This document shows, in pieces, positions 55,784-63,160 of a stretch of 64,000 bases of DNA. The position numbers and the translations under genes are program-made. Under the pieces are notes generated by a model that saw nothing but the letters and a program-made list of their open reading frames with translations, searched no databases and was not told the DNA's origin. The stretch covers positions 1 through 64,000 of the IMG/VR virus record IMGVR_UViG_3300001798_000009, one strand, 5' to 3'. The number at the start of each line of letters is the position of its first letter. Position 1 is the first letter of the stretch. This DNA comes from a virus.

Positions 55784-56171
55784 GGGGGTCTCCTTTTTTG
55801 TTACGCGCGGATCGTGCGTACGGCTCCAAATCGTCTAGGTGGTGCATGCCGCGGATGTCGTAGGCGCACAAGAACACGGCGTTGCAAAGCAACAGGGCGG
55901 TCGACCGCTGTTTCGTGCCCGACGGGTCGATCATCCGCCCGAGCTTAACGTCGAGCAGGTGGCGCTCGAGTGACGCCACGACGTCGCTCCACTTCATGCC
56001 GCGCTCCCAGTTGCGGGGCGGGTATGGCGGGACGCGCTCGGTGCAGGCGTGGCCCAGGACGCCCGCCAGAGCTTCGATCACGTCAGATGGGACCAAGTCC
56101 ACGCGGAGCTTACCTGTGTTGAAGCGCAGGCCTCCGCCGTCGGGTGCGGTGGGTAACTTCTTATGCGGCAC
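55572..56171 (-). CDS. dATP/dGTP diphosphohydrolase-like protein with overlapping basic tail
   Basis: The recognised domain is residues 1-125: GLRFNTGKLRVDLVPSDVIEALAGVLGHACTERVPPYPPRNWERGMKWSDVVASLERHLLDVKLGRMIDPSGTKQRSTALLLCNAVFLCAYDIRGMHHLDD, the dGTP_diPhyd_N / DUF5664 pattern with conserved E, H and D. The remaining 75 residues are Arg-rich and lie in another frame over the lipoprotein gene. A -1 shift near the end would meet TAA, so an indel or readthrough is possible. It begins at GTG 56171, 11 bases inside ThyX. It could free dNTPs or deplete dATP/dGTP. Confidence 0.7.
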   Translation of the reverse strand: MPHKKLPTAPDGGGLRFNTGKLRVDLVPSDVIEALAGVLGHACTERVPPYPPRNWERGMKWSDVVASLERHLLDVKLGRMIDPSGTKQRSTALLLCNAVFLCAYDIRGMHHLDDLEPYARSARNKKGDPHETPRPRRRRRLRRRLLQRARKGPAGRRLRPDPVHASDKRRLVGGHQHVLPRGRQRQVDRRRGRPRRPAD

Positions 56172-56898
56172 GGGAGGCCTTGGGGATCGAGTCGAGGTTG
56201 GGGCCGGCGAGGCCGTCCATGGACTGGTAGCGTGCCAGCGGGAGCGTGCCGAGGAATGCCTCGGCCGTCCATGGCATCGTCTTGGCGAACAATGTCCAGA
56301 GCGCGTTGCTGTACTGGCGCGTCTCCCATTGGGCGTGGTGTTCGGAGCGGAGCTTTATAAATGCCATGAGCGAGCGCGCGTTGCAGGTGAAATACATCTC
56401 GCTGTAGAGGTTGACGGGCAGGTGGAAGCGGGCCATCTCGCGGGCGGCGCCGGCCTTCAGCGCGCGGCGGTAACGCGCCATCTGCTCCTTGCACCCGGCG
56501 CGCATGTCTCGCGTCAGGGCGGCGTGCGGCAGGTCGCCGGCGATGCTGTTCTGCTTATCCTTTACGTCCTGCTTGCGCCATTTCTTTGGAAAGTAGAACT
56601 CGTCCTTCATCTCGGCATAGCGCGCCGACAGTTCGTTGTAGCTGATGCCGATCCGGGTCCGGTGCCATTGGCGGAAAACGAAGATCGGGGCCTTGACGTG
56701 GAAGGTGAACAGGTTGTGCTCGAACGGCGTCCCGTGCTCGTGCTCGAGCATGTAGCGGATGAGCTTGCGATCGGCCTCCGCCGTCTTGGACTTCGATCCG
56801 TAGCTGACGCGTGCCGCACGGACAACGCTTGGGTCCTCGCCGCTGTGCTTCTCAAGGCGAACGAAGCCTTTGTCCAACACGGGGATTGCGTCGTTCAT
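56161..56898 (-). CDS. thyX: FAD-dependent thymidylate synthase ThyX
   Basis: 245 residues from ATG at 56898. The signature RQWHRTRIGISYNELSARY at 76-94 matches the ThyX motif (RHR-x(7)-S-x-R), with Thr in the middle of the usual RHR. FEHNLFTFHVKAPIFVFRQ and a C-terminal CNARSLMAFIKLRSEHHAQWETRQY also match. It makes dTMP from dUMP using FAD and methylene-THF. Chained to a 58-residue gene by ATGA; this unit supplies DNA precursors. Confidence 0.93.
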   Translation of the reverse strand: MNDAIPVLDKGFVRLEKHSGEDPSVVRAARVSYGSKSKTAEADRKLIRYMLEHEHGTPFEHNLFTFHVKAPIFVFRQWHRTRIGISYNELSARYAEMKDEFYFPKKWRKQDVKDKQNSIAGDLPHAALTRDMRAGCKEQMARYRRALKAGAAREMARFHLPVNLYSEMYFTCNARSLMAFIKLRSEHHAQWETRQYSNALWTLFAKTMPWTAEAFLGTLPLARYQSMDGLAGPNLDSIPKASRAA

Positions 56899-57071
56899 CG
56901 GGCCCTCTTGACGAGGCGGTATCGGCGCAGGAGCGCGCGGGCCATCTCGTGGTCCTGGCCACAACAAATCTTGGGGCCGGCGCACTTCACTGTTCCGTAT
57001 TTGTAGCGCGGGAAGCGAGCCTGATGGAGCAGGTTGGCGACGACTTGAATCTGCTCTGGATTAATAGTCAT
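56895..57071 (-). CDS. 58-residue Cys-containing protein
   Basis: MTINPEQIQVVANLLHQARFPRYKYGTVKCAGPKICCGQDHEMARALLRRYRLVKRAR. Cysteines C30, C36 and C37, and H41, suggest a metal site; a helix precedes it. ATGA overlaps on both sides (with a 23-residue gene and with ThyX), which supports it. Confidence 0.65.
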   Translation of the reverse strand: MTINPEQIQVVANLLHQARFPRYKYGTVKCAGPKICCGQDHEMARALLRRYRLVKRAR

Positions 57072-57139
57072 CGGACGTTCAATCCTAGGACATAATTACG
57101 CAACATCGAAGGCCGAAAAAAAAGCTCGACGTCGTTCAT
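57068..57139 (-). CDS. 23-residue mini-gene
   Basis: MNDVELFFRPSMLRNYVLGLNVR, ATG at 57139 with GGAG 6 bases upstream, sharing ATGA with both neighbours. Its coupling is exact on both sides, so it is likely translated even if it mainly passes ribosomes on. Confidence 0.45.
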   Translation of the reverse strand: MNDVELFFRPSMLRNYVLGLNVR

Positions 57140-57276
57140 GGTTTCTCCGCGTCGAGGTATTGGAATTTGTCGGTTGCGACCACCAGGTTGGGGTCGCCGA
57201 ATCCGGTCATCAACCGCATTCGGGTGGCGCCGTCTTTGTCGAAAAAAATCTCTGCTTCGATCACGATCTTGCGCAT
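57136..57276 (-). CDS. 46-residue protein, first gene after promoter P5
   Basis: ATG at 57276 after AAAAGGAG. MRKIVIEAEIFFDKDGATRMRLMTGFGDPNLVVATDKFQYLDAEKP: one beta-rich small domain. Starts a four-gene chain through ThyX. No family recognised. Confidence 0.62.
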   Translation of the reverse strand: MRKIVIEAEIFFDKDGATRMRLMTGFGDPNLVVATDKFQYLDAEKP

Positions 57277-57305
57277 CGGGCTGCTCCTTTTACGGCTCCG
57301 CGCGT

Positions 57306-57334
57306 ATACTACTACGCGCCATGGCATATGTCAA
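57306..57334 (-). promoter_or_regulatory. Promoter P5 of the shared-operator family
   Basis: TTGACA (57334-57329), 17 bases, TAGTAT (57311-57306). The spacer holds TGCCATGGC, close to the P2 palindrome. It starts transcription about 20 bases before the binding site for the 46-residue gene and drives the ThyX unit. Confidence 0.8.
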
Positions 57335-57338
57335 GCAA

Positions 57339-58793
57339 TTATTTTTTATTTAAATCTTCCACCATCTGTATCCGTTCCCCGATCCACCGCATGACCGGGA
57401 CCGCCATGGAATTGCCGAGTGCCTTGTATCGCGGACCGTCGGTCGTGTCTTTCCCGTTGCGCGCGATGTTCGTGTAGTCGTCTGGGAAACCCTGAAGGCG
57501 TTCGCATTCGCGCGGCGTGAGACGACGCACGGCGGTTCGAGCCGTCGCCTGTCCCGGCGCAGGTATCCCCCCCCCTGCGGCTATGTAGTTCTGTTGTTGG
57601 GCACCCGGCTCCGCCGCCAGAGCGCCGACGATCTGGCCGTCGCCTCCTATCTCACGGACCTCTGATCGGCTGTTCTGTGTGAAAGCCACGACGGGCGCGG
57701 CGTCGCCCTTGCCCGTCTCGCCGCTCTGCGCTTTGAGCGGGGGACATACGGTGTCCGGAGCTCCTCTCCCGTTGCGCGCAAAGCGTGTTTCAAACACGAG
57801 AGGATCCTGGTCGCCTTTGTCGGCGTCGGCGGACAGCGGCGGCGAAACCTCGCTCGGCGCGCCGTCCTTACCGCGCGTGTAGTGCGACGGTTTAAACATT
57901 ACTGGCGCAGGCGTGATCGTCAGCGGCAGGTTCCCGCCGCCAGTGCCGGCCTTGGCATTGATCTGCGGGCTGACGTCGCACTCCTTAACGCGCGAGTCCT
58001 GGCCATGGTTTTCATATACGACATGAGCCCTGTGTCCATCTAAATCTGTTGTCCTCCGGCCGCCTGTTTCAGAGCAAGCTCCAAGCGGGCCGGCAACGTT
58101 TTCCCCCTTGTTGCGGCTCGGCGGAGGATTCCCATACAAGCTGTGGCGCTCAAAAAGAACCGCCGCGGCAGGTCGCCAGTCTCCAAGATAGCCGATAACG
58201 AAGACGCGACGCCGGCGCTGGGGAACTCCGAAATACTGAGCGTCAAGCACTCGCCAGGCGAGACCATACCCGAGTTCCCGAAGGCCGCAGGTGAAGGTGT
58301 CAAAATCACTGGACTGCTCGACGACGCTTCCTCGTCGTCCGTCTCCGGGGTCGGGTTGTCCGGCGGCGTCGTAGTCCCCGGCGGTCGCAGGACGCTCCGC
58401 CGCATCCGACCAGGAGGATAGGACGCCGGGGACGTTCTCCCAGACCACCCAGCGGGGGCGTTTATGGTCAAGAAGCCTAAGAAAGACGAGTGCCAAGTTG
58501 CCGCGCGGGTCCGCCAGTCCCGCTCTAAGTCCTGCGACGCTGAAGGATTGGCAGGGGGTTCCTCCGACGAGAACATCGATATCTGCTCCATTGAAAACCT
58601 CCGACTCGTGGATCTTGGTCATGTCCCCGAGGTTCGGCACGTCGGGGTAGCGGTGCTTCAGGACGGCGGCGGGGAATTTATCGATCTCGGCCAACCACGC
58701 CGCACGCCAGCCGAGCGGATGCCAGGCGACGCTGGCGGCCTCGATGCCCGAGCAGACGCTACCGAACGTCATCGGGGGCCTCCGCTTACTCAT
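57339..58793 (-). CDS. DNA cytosine-5 methyltransferase (Dcm type)
   Basis: 484 residues. FGSVCSGIEAASVAWHPLGWRAAW (motif I), VLVGGTPCQSFS with catalytic C81, WENVPG (119-123), QYFGVPQRRRRVFVIGYLG (motif VIII), and the C-terminal LTPRECERLQGFPDDYT and YKALGNSMAVPVMRWIGERI. It methylates C5 of cytosine in a target set by the long variable middle. It shares ATGA with the N4/N6 methyltransferase. A separate gene overlaps its centre in another frame on the same strand. Confidence 0.93.
   Translation of the reverse strand: MSKRRPPMTFGSVCSGIEAASVAWHPLGWRAAWLAEIDKFPAAVLKHRYPDVPNLGDMTKIHESEVFNGADIDVLVGGTPCQSFSVAGLRAGLADPRGNLALVFLRLLDHKRPRWVVWENVPGVLSSWSDAAERPATAGDYDAAGQPDPGDGRRGSVVEQSSDFDTFTCGLRELGYGLAWRVLDAQYFGVPQRRRRVFVIGYLGDWRPAAAVLFERHSLYGNPPPSRNKGENVAGPLGACSETGGRRTTDLDGHRAHVVYENHGQDSRVKECDVSPQINAKAGTGGGNLPLTITPAPVMFKPSHYTRGKDGAPSEVSPPLSADADKGDQDPLVFETRFARNGRGAPDTVCPPLKAQSGETGKGDAAPVVAFTQNSRSEVREIGGDGQIVGALAAEPGAQQQNYIAAGGGIPAPGQATARTAVRRLTPRECERLQGFPDDYTNIARNGKDTTDGPRYKALGNSMAVPVMRWIGERIQMVEDLNKK
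58040..58591 (-). CDS. Gene overprinted on the Dcm gene
   Basis: 183 residues in the +1/+2 frame inside the Dcm coding region: MEQISMFSSEEPPANPSASQDLERDWRTRAATWHSSFLGFLTINAPAGWSGRTSPASY ... GECLTLSISEFPSAGVASSLSAILETGDLPRRFFLSATACMGILRRAATRGKTLPARLELAL. I recognise the start and the FFLSATACMGILRRAATRGK end from overlapping genes seen with phage Dcm enzymes, so I take it as coding. Function is unknown; it covers the motif IV-VIII region of the methyltransferase. Confidence 0.72.
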   Translation of the reverse strand: MEQISMFSSEEPPANPSASQDLERDWRTRAATWHSSFLGFLTINAPAGWSGRTSPASYPPGRMRRSVLRPPGTTTPPDNPTPETDDEEASSSSPVILTPSPAAFGNSGMVSPGECLTLSISEFPSAGVASSLSAILETGDLPRRFFLSATACMGILRRAATRGKTLPARLELALKQAAGGQQI

Positions 58794-59911
58794 AGCATTT
58801 TCTCTTGCGCGGATTCGTTCGCCACGCGCGCGTCGGCTATGGACTTATATTCCGGGTTCAATTCGCACCCGATATATTGGCGATCATGTGTGGCGGCGAC
58901 GAGGGCCGTGGTCCCCGCGCCCATGAATGGGTCCAATACGACCCCCCCACGTGGCGCGCCGGCCAATACGCACGGGGAGATCAGGTCCGGAGGGAAAGTT
59001 GCGAAGTGTGCTTCGTTGAAAGGTTTAAGCGCGACGTTCCACACCGATCGTTTGTTCCTTCGTCCGTCCGCCGGCACCATCGCCGCGATGTCAAGCGTCT
59101 GTTCGGCCTGCGTGCTATCGCGCTTGCGGTCGGTGTTGAGCACTGGCCGTCCGTCATTTTGCGCCACGCGCGCGATGGACGATTCTGTGATCGCCTCCTT
59201 GATCGCCTCCGCGTCGTAAAAATATTTCTCCGACTTCGACAACAGAAAAATATACTCGTGCGCCTTCGTGGGCCGGTCCGTAACGCTCTCCGGCATGCAG
59301 TTCTTCTTGGCCCATATAATGTCGCATCGCAGGTACCAGCCGTCGGCGCGCAGAGCGAGTGCGACCATCCACGGGATCCCGATGAGGTCCTTGGGCTTGA
59401 GCCCTTTCGCCATGAGGCCATGGCCAGCCGGGAACGCCGGCTCCATGGCGTTGCGCTTGCCGGCGTACTCGCTCTCGGTGCCCCGGTTGCCGTTGTAGGC
59501 GTTATATGAGTCGCCGAGGTTGAGCCAGAGCGTACCGTCATCGCGGAGAACGCGTCGGACCTCGCGGAACAATTCGACGAGGCGTGCGACGTAGGCCTCT
59601 GGCGTGGCCTCGAGGCCGATCTGTTGGTCGATGCGTTTCGCTCCGCACTTGCGGCACTTGCTGGCGTCTACCCCGGGGCGGACGCCGGCAGAGATCGCGC
59701 CCGGTGCCTTTCCGTCCGGCACCTGTCCTCCGACGCTGTGCGCGCACGAGGCGTCTCCGCCTTCCCACGATGCCGTGCCGTAGTCGCGGAGCGCGAAATA
59801 AGGCGGCGAGGTGACGCAGGTGTGGACGAAGGCGTCCGGCCACGTCTTCATGGTGGCGAGGTTGTCGCCTAGGTATATCCGGTTGAGTTCCGGCGTCACG
59901 CCGGCTTCCAA
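58790..59911 (-). CDS. DNA methyltransferase, SPPY type
   Basis: 373 residues. CVTSPPYFALRDYG with SPPY at 35-38, and GGVVLDPFMGAGTTALVAATHDRQYIGCELNP near 330-360. SPPY favours cytosine-N4 methylation, though some are adenine-N6. A C-x2-C insert near 85 (CRKCGAKR) may bind zinc. It overlaps the HNH endonuclease gene by 16 bases at its start and Dcm by 4 at its end. Confidence 0.88.
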   Translation of the reverse strand: MEAGVTPELNRIYLGDNLATMKTWPDAFVHTCVTSPPYFALRDYGTASWEGGDASCAHSVGGQVPDGKAPGAISAGVRPGVDASKCRKCGAKRIDQQIGLEATPEAYVARLVELFREVRRVLRDDGTLWLNLGDSYNAYNGNRGTESEYAGKRNAMEPAFPAGHGLMAKGLKPKDLIGIPWMVALALRADGWYLRCDIIWAKKNCMPESVTDRPTKAHEYIFLLSKSEKYFYDAEAIKEAITESSIARVAQNDGRPVLNTDRKRDSTQAEQTLDIAAMVPADGRRNKRSVWNVALKPFNEAHFATFPPDLISPCVLAGAPRGGVVLDPFMGAGTTALVAATHDRQYIGCELNPEYKSIADARVANESAQEKML

Positions 59912-60480
59912 ACGCCGCGGGCAAACCGGCCTTTACTATCATGGTGACGCGGGCTTGTGATATGACTTCGCGAGCTGTTTTCTTGCTTAGTGATCCACTC
60001 GCAATTTTCTGGCGCGTAATGAGAGCGCGGGTTTTTTCGCTCGATGGTCAATCCAGGCGCGAATCCGTTGCGCTCTGCCCATTCTCCAAAGACGCGCGGA
60101 TCTCGCCATTCCACGCAGACGACAATGCCATCGTAACATCTCTTTTTTCCGTCTGTGGTCCTAGAGATCATCCCTTCCCAGCATCTGTACCAAGGCTTAT
60201 CTGAACATCCATGCCAAATCTTCTCTCGTATCATGGCCCATCGACCTTTCCATTTCCTAGAGGAACGTGCCGAATATCCGCTTTTTGTTACGACCCTTCC
60301 GGTGGCTGTGTCTAAAAAGCGGTGTTGCTTATCGAATCCAGTCCATTCGTCGAGCAGTTTATAGCGTGGCAGGAAACGTTCGATGGCCTGCTCTTGGTTT
60401 AATCTTCCGTTCCCGATGTGCGGCGTCAGCCAGACGTTGGTCGCGCCCTGGCGTGGTGTTTCATGGGTGAAACCTTTCAC
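59896..60480 (-). CDS. Dam-like N-terminal remnant fused to an HNH homing endonuclease
   Basis: 194 residues from GTG at 60480 (GTGA overlap). The first 20 residues (KGFTHETPRQGATNVWLTP) resemble the start of phage Dam (PF05869) methyltransferases, but no catalytic DPPY follows. From about residue 95 comes the DNA-binding and HNH-like end: KRCYDGIVVCVEWRDPRVFGEWAERNGFAPGLTIERKNPRSHYAPENCEWITKQENSSRSH. Base use in 59.95-60.35 kb is more AT-rich than around it. I read it as a homing gene that replaced most of a dam gene. Confidence 0.65.
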   Translation of the reverse strand: MKGFTHETPRQGATNVWLTPHIGNGRLNQEQAIERFLPRYKLLDEWTGFDKQHRFLDTATGRVVTKSGYSARSSRKWKGRWAMIREKIWHGCSDKPWYRCWEGMISRTTDGKKRCYDGIVVCVEWRDPRVFGEWAERNGFAPGLTIERKNPRSHYAPENCEWITKQENSSRSHITSPRHHDSKGRFARGVWKPA

Positions 60481-60665
60481 AAGTTTGCCCTGATCGTGTC
60501 GAAGTAAATGCTGGCGATCTTCGTCCGTTGCAAAGGCGTTACGGCCTTTAAGCTGCACTGGATCAGCAACGCGACGGCCGTCAGCTGGTCGGCCGGCTCG
60601 GCACCGTCGTTGGCCATTTTGATGGCGAAGTCGATCGTGTGCGCCTTGATCTGGTCGTTGGTCAT
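60477..60665 (-). CDS. Hypothetical protein, 62 residues
   Basis: MTNDQIKAHTIDFAIKMANDGAEPADQLTAVALLIQCSLKAVTPLQRTKIASIYFDTIRANL: all-helical, one Cys, with no family known. Overlaps the next gene (ATGA) and the endonuclease start (GTGA). Confidence 0.6.
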   Translation of the reverse strand: MTNDQIKAHTIDFAIKMANDGAEPADQLTAVALLIQCSLKAVTPLQRTKIASIYFDTIRANL

Positions 60666-61054
60666 ATCGCTCGGCTCAGGGTGCTCTCAAGCTCCGCGAC
60701 GCGCGCCTCGAGGCGTTTGATCTTCTGGTCCTTGGTCTCGCGCACCGCCGCACCGAGCGCGTCGTGGCCCAGGACCCAGACCGTCTCCGGGTTGCCGCGC
60801 GCGTTCGGGCGCGTCATCTTGGTGGGCTTGAGCTCGCCGGCCTTCCAAAGGTCCACGAAGCGCCGGCGCACCGTGTTGATGAGCGCCCCGGTTTCCCGCG
60901 CGAACTCGTCGGGGGTCAATCCGTTCTCCCCGGCGTTCGTCGCCCAGGCCATGATACGTGTCTTGATGCGCTTGAGGTGCGGCGCGACCTTGGCCAGTGC
61001 CTCGGCCTCGGCGCGGCGCGGATCGGCGTGGACCATTCCCGTCGTGTCGCTCAT
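60662..61054 (-). CDS. Winged-helix DNA-binding protein
   Basis: 130 residues from ATG at 61054 (AGGAG upstream; an ATG 18 bases earlier lacks one). The central part is HTH-like: GLTPDEFARETGALINTVRRRFVDLWKAGELKPTKMTRPNARGNPETVWVLG, with a wing. A coiled coil ends the chain (KDQKIKRLEARVAELESTLS). Probable early regulator or replication helper. First gene under promoter P6. Confidence 0.75.
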   Translation of the reverse strand: MSDTTGMVHADPRRAEAEALAKVAPHLKRIKTRIMAWATNAGENGLTPDEFARETGALINTVRRRFVDLWKAGELKPTKMTRPNARGNPETVWVLGHDALGAAVRETKDQKIKRLEARVAELESTLSRAI

Positions 61055-61097
61055 GGCTCTCCTGTCCGTCAATTCGTCCGGATTTTATCCGTTGCGT

Positions 61098-61126
61098 ATG
61101 ATGGCAAACGCCATGTTACTTGTCAA
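61098..61126 (-). promoter_or_regulatory. Promoter P6 of the shared-operator family
   Basis: TTGACA (61126-61121), 17 bases, CATCAT (61103-61098). The spacer-to-minus-ten segment is ATGGCG-TT-TGCCAT, an imperfect palindrome as in P3. It abuts the stop of the upstream 60-residue gene and reads into the winged-helix gene 45 bases away. Confidence 0.75.
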
Positions 61127-61309
61127 CTAAAATCCAATCGGTAATGGGGGCAGGTCTTGCGCCTGCTTCGGCCAAGGTTTAACCTCGCCTTCATTTCTTG
61201 GGTACCACAAGTTTGCAGGAAACGAACCTCGCGCCCGCCATGCCCGAAGGCACCGGCCTTTCGAAGTCCGTTCCGGTCCGGGGTCTCCCGGCAGCCCCAT
61301 CAAAGTCAT
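61127..61309 (-). CDS. Hypothetical protein, 60 residues
   Basis: ATG at 61309 shares TAATG with the DUF2779 stop. MTLMGLPGDPGPERTSKGRCLRAWRARGSFPANLWYPRNEGEVKPWPKQAQDLPPLPIGF. Basic, Pro-rich, little fold predicted. Evidence is the tight coupling only. Confidence 0.5.
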   Translation of the reverse strand: MTLMGLPGDPGPERTSKGRCLRAWRARGSFPANLWYPRNEGEVKPWPKQAQDLPPLPIGF

Positions 61310-62808
61310 TACGCCGCTACGCCGACCTGCGCCCATAGGTGTTCGAGGATTTTAACCATGGCCATCGTGTCCTGGCCGCAGTAGACCTTGAGCGCCTCGG
61401 TGAGCATGGCGCGGCGCGCCGGGTCGAGCTTCGGGTCGCGGAGTTCGGCGTACGCGGCCATCGCAGCCGTGCCGTCGCGGATGACGAGGCCGGCGTAGGT
61501 CATCGTCGGGACGAGGATAGGCAGGACGTTCTTGATCGACCACTTGCCCTTGAAGCCGGGATGCGTGTACCAGTTCTTGCTGAACGGGTCTGCCAGGTCG
61601 ACGAGGCGCGCGGCCATGTCGAGGAGCTGCGGCCCTCGGTTGCCGACGCCGGGGCCCTGCGCGAGTTCCTTCAGGCGCCCGCCTTCGAAGCTCTTGTAGT
61701 AGGCCAGGACGTGGCCCTGCTCGGGAACGTGTTCGGAGAGGAAGCCGATCAGGTCGCGGCGCGGATCCTCCAAGCCGTCGCCTAGGTAGCCGTACTCGGT
61801 GAGCGGCCCGCCGCGCTCCTGCTGGACGCGCACGGAAGCCTGGAACGGCATCTGCTGGTAGGGCTTGAGGCCGTCGTACGGTGGGATGACCGGGTTGTCC
61901 GTCTCGAAGTCCAGGTGCGCGATCGGGTAGCGCAGGCCGTTGAGGAAGGAGCCGATGGCCTCGAGGTCCACGTACGGCTTGCCCAGGCGCGCGATCTGGA
62001 CCTGTTTGATCGTGCGCTTGTCGGTAAGGTTGTCGAAGTCTGGGTTGACCTGATGGACCAGCTGGACGCCGCGGTTGAACAGGTCCAGCTTCGTTTCCAT
62101 CTTCGCGTAGGCCAGGTTAAAGACGGAGTACTCGGGAACGTGCGCCCAGCAGTTCCCCTCGAAGTCGCAGGGGTACGGGTTGGCGCAATGGCTCCCGATG
62201 CCGATCTCGGGCGCGGCCGGCGCGTCGGCGAAGACCTTCATGCGCCCCAGGCGCTGGGGGACCTCGCTCAGGGCCGGCTCGGACGCCTCCGTGACGTCTA
62301 CGACCACGAACAGCTTGTCGAGGTCGAGCTCGCCGTAGCGGACGTATCCGGGGTTGGCGTGCGCCACGCGCGCGTGCGCAACCGGGAAGCCAGCGCCGCT
62401 CATAACATGGCGCTGCACGGCGACGTCGAGGAGGTAGACGTCGTTCATCTTCGTGGCGCTCTTGACCTCGGTCAGGTCCCAGGTTCCGTTGTCGTTCTTC
62501 GTGACGACGTCGGCGCGCACCAGGACGTCCTCGAACAAGAACGCGGCCTCGTAGATGATCTTGGTGCCGCTGGCGACGGCGTCGGCCGTTTGGGCCAGAG
62601 CGTCCTCGGGATGCGCGTGGTCGGCATGGATGAGGACGCCGCCGGCGAACCGTTTCATGGCCAGGAGGCCGAAGGCGGTGCCGGAGTGGAAGATCGACTG
62701 CTGGAACGGGTCGACGGGGTCCTGTAAATCTTTTCTGTTTCTATACAACCACAGGCTCTTGAGGCATTGGTTGCCGCGCACGTACTGGCTCTTGCTCAGT
62801 GATTTCAT
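61309..62808 (-). CDS. DUF2779 nuclease/exonuclease-like protein
   Basis: 499 residues from ATG at 62808 (AAGGAG upstream). N-terminal half is Cas4/PD-(D/E)xK-like: SLSKSQYVRGNQCLKSLWLYRN (conserved Cys), FLFEDVLVRADVVTKNDNGTWDLTEVKSATKMND, and C-x(5)-C-x(5)-C (HCANPYPCDFEGNC), an iron-sulfur set. C-terminal part is DUF2779 RNase-H-like: IAHLDFETDNPVIPPYDGLKPYQQMPFQASV, and D/E/H motifs to the end. Together a probable DNA-end processing enzyme that could work with RecT. Confidence 0.82.
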   Translation of the reverse strand: MKSLSKSQYVRGNQCLKSLWLYRNRKDLQDPVDPFQQSIFHSGTAFGLLAMKRFAGGVLIHADHAHPEDALAQTADAVASGTKIIYEAAFLFEDVLVRADVVTKNDNGTWDLTEVKSATKMNDVYLLDVAVQRHVMSGAGFPVAHARVAHANPGYVRYGELDLDKLFVVVDVTEASEPALSEVPQRLGRMKVFADAPAAPEIGIGSHCANPYPCDFEGNCWAHVPEYSVFNLAYAKMETKLDLFNRGVQLVHQVNPDFDNLTDKRTIKQVQIARLGKPYVDLEAIGSFLNGLRYPIAHLDFETDNPVIPPYDGLKPYQQMPFQASVRVQQERGGPLTEYGYLGDGLEDPRRDLIGFLSEHVPEQGHVLAYYKSFEGGRLKELAQGPGVGNRGPQLLDMAARLVDLADPFSKNWYTHPGFKGKWSIKNVLPILVPTMTYAGLVIRDGTAAMAAYAELRDPKLDPARRAMLTEALKVYCGQDTMAMVKILEHLWAQVGVAA

Positions 62809-62816
62809 GGTTCTCC

Positions 62817-63158
62817 TTACTTCATCCACGGAGGCAGTTCGGCCTCCGGTTCCGGCGTGTCGTCGGTCGTGCGCGGGTCGACGGCGGTTCCTTTCGGGAT
62901 CTGAAGCAACGGCTCGACTTCCTTCCAGGCGGCGTGGACGGTTTTGAAGTCGCCTTCATCGAGGCCGTCTTTGGGCAGGACCTTCTCGCCAGTCACCTTG
63001 TCCGGCCGGTACATGCCGGCGCGGACCTGAATCTTAAAGCTCTTGTCGTCCTTGACGGTCTGCACCACCCAAACGCCGAAGCCTTTCCCATCCTTCCATT
63101 CCTTCTCGCGGATCGTCTTGAGGATGATTTCTTTATAAACGGCTCCACCTTCGGCCAT
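62817..63158 (-). CDS. Hypothetical protein, 113 residues
   Basis: MAEGGAVYKEIILKTIREKEWKDGKGFGVWVVQTVKDDKSFKIQVRAGMYRPDKVTGEKVLPKDGLDEGDFKTVHAAWKEVEPLLQ: beta-rich, with a disordered Pro/Asp/Glu tail. Resembles small single-strand-binding or DUF-type early phage proteins in length, but no motif confirms it. It precedes the DUF2779 gene by 8 bases. Confidence 0.6.
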   Translation of the reverse strand: MAEGGAVYKEIILKTIREKEWKDGKGFGVWVVQTVKDDKSFKIQVRAGMYRPDKVTGEKVLPKDGLDEGDFKTVHAAWKEVEPLLQIPKGTAVDPRTTDDTPEPEAELPPWMK

Positions 63159-63160
63159 GG

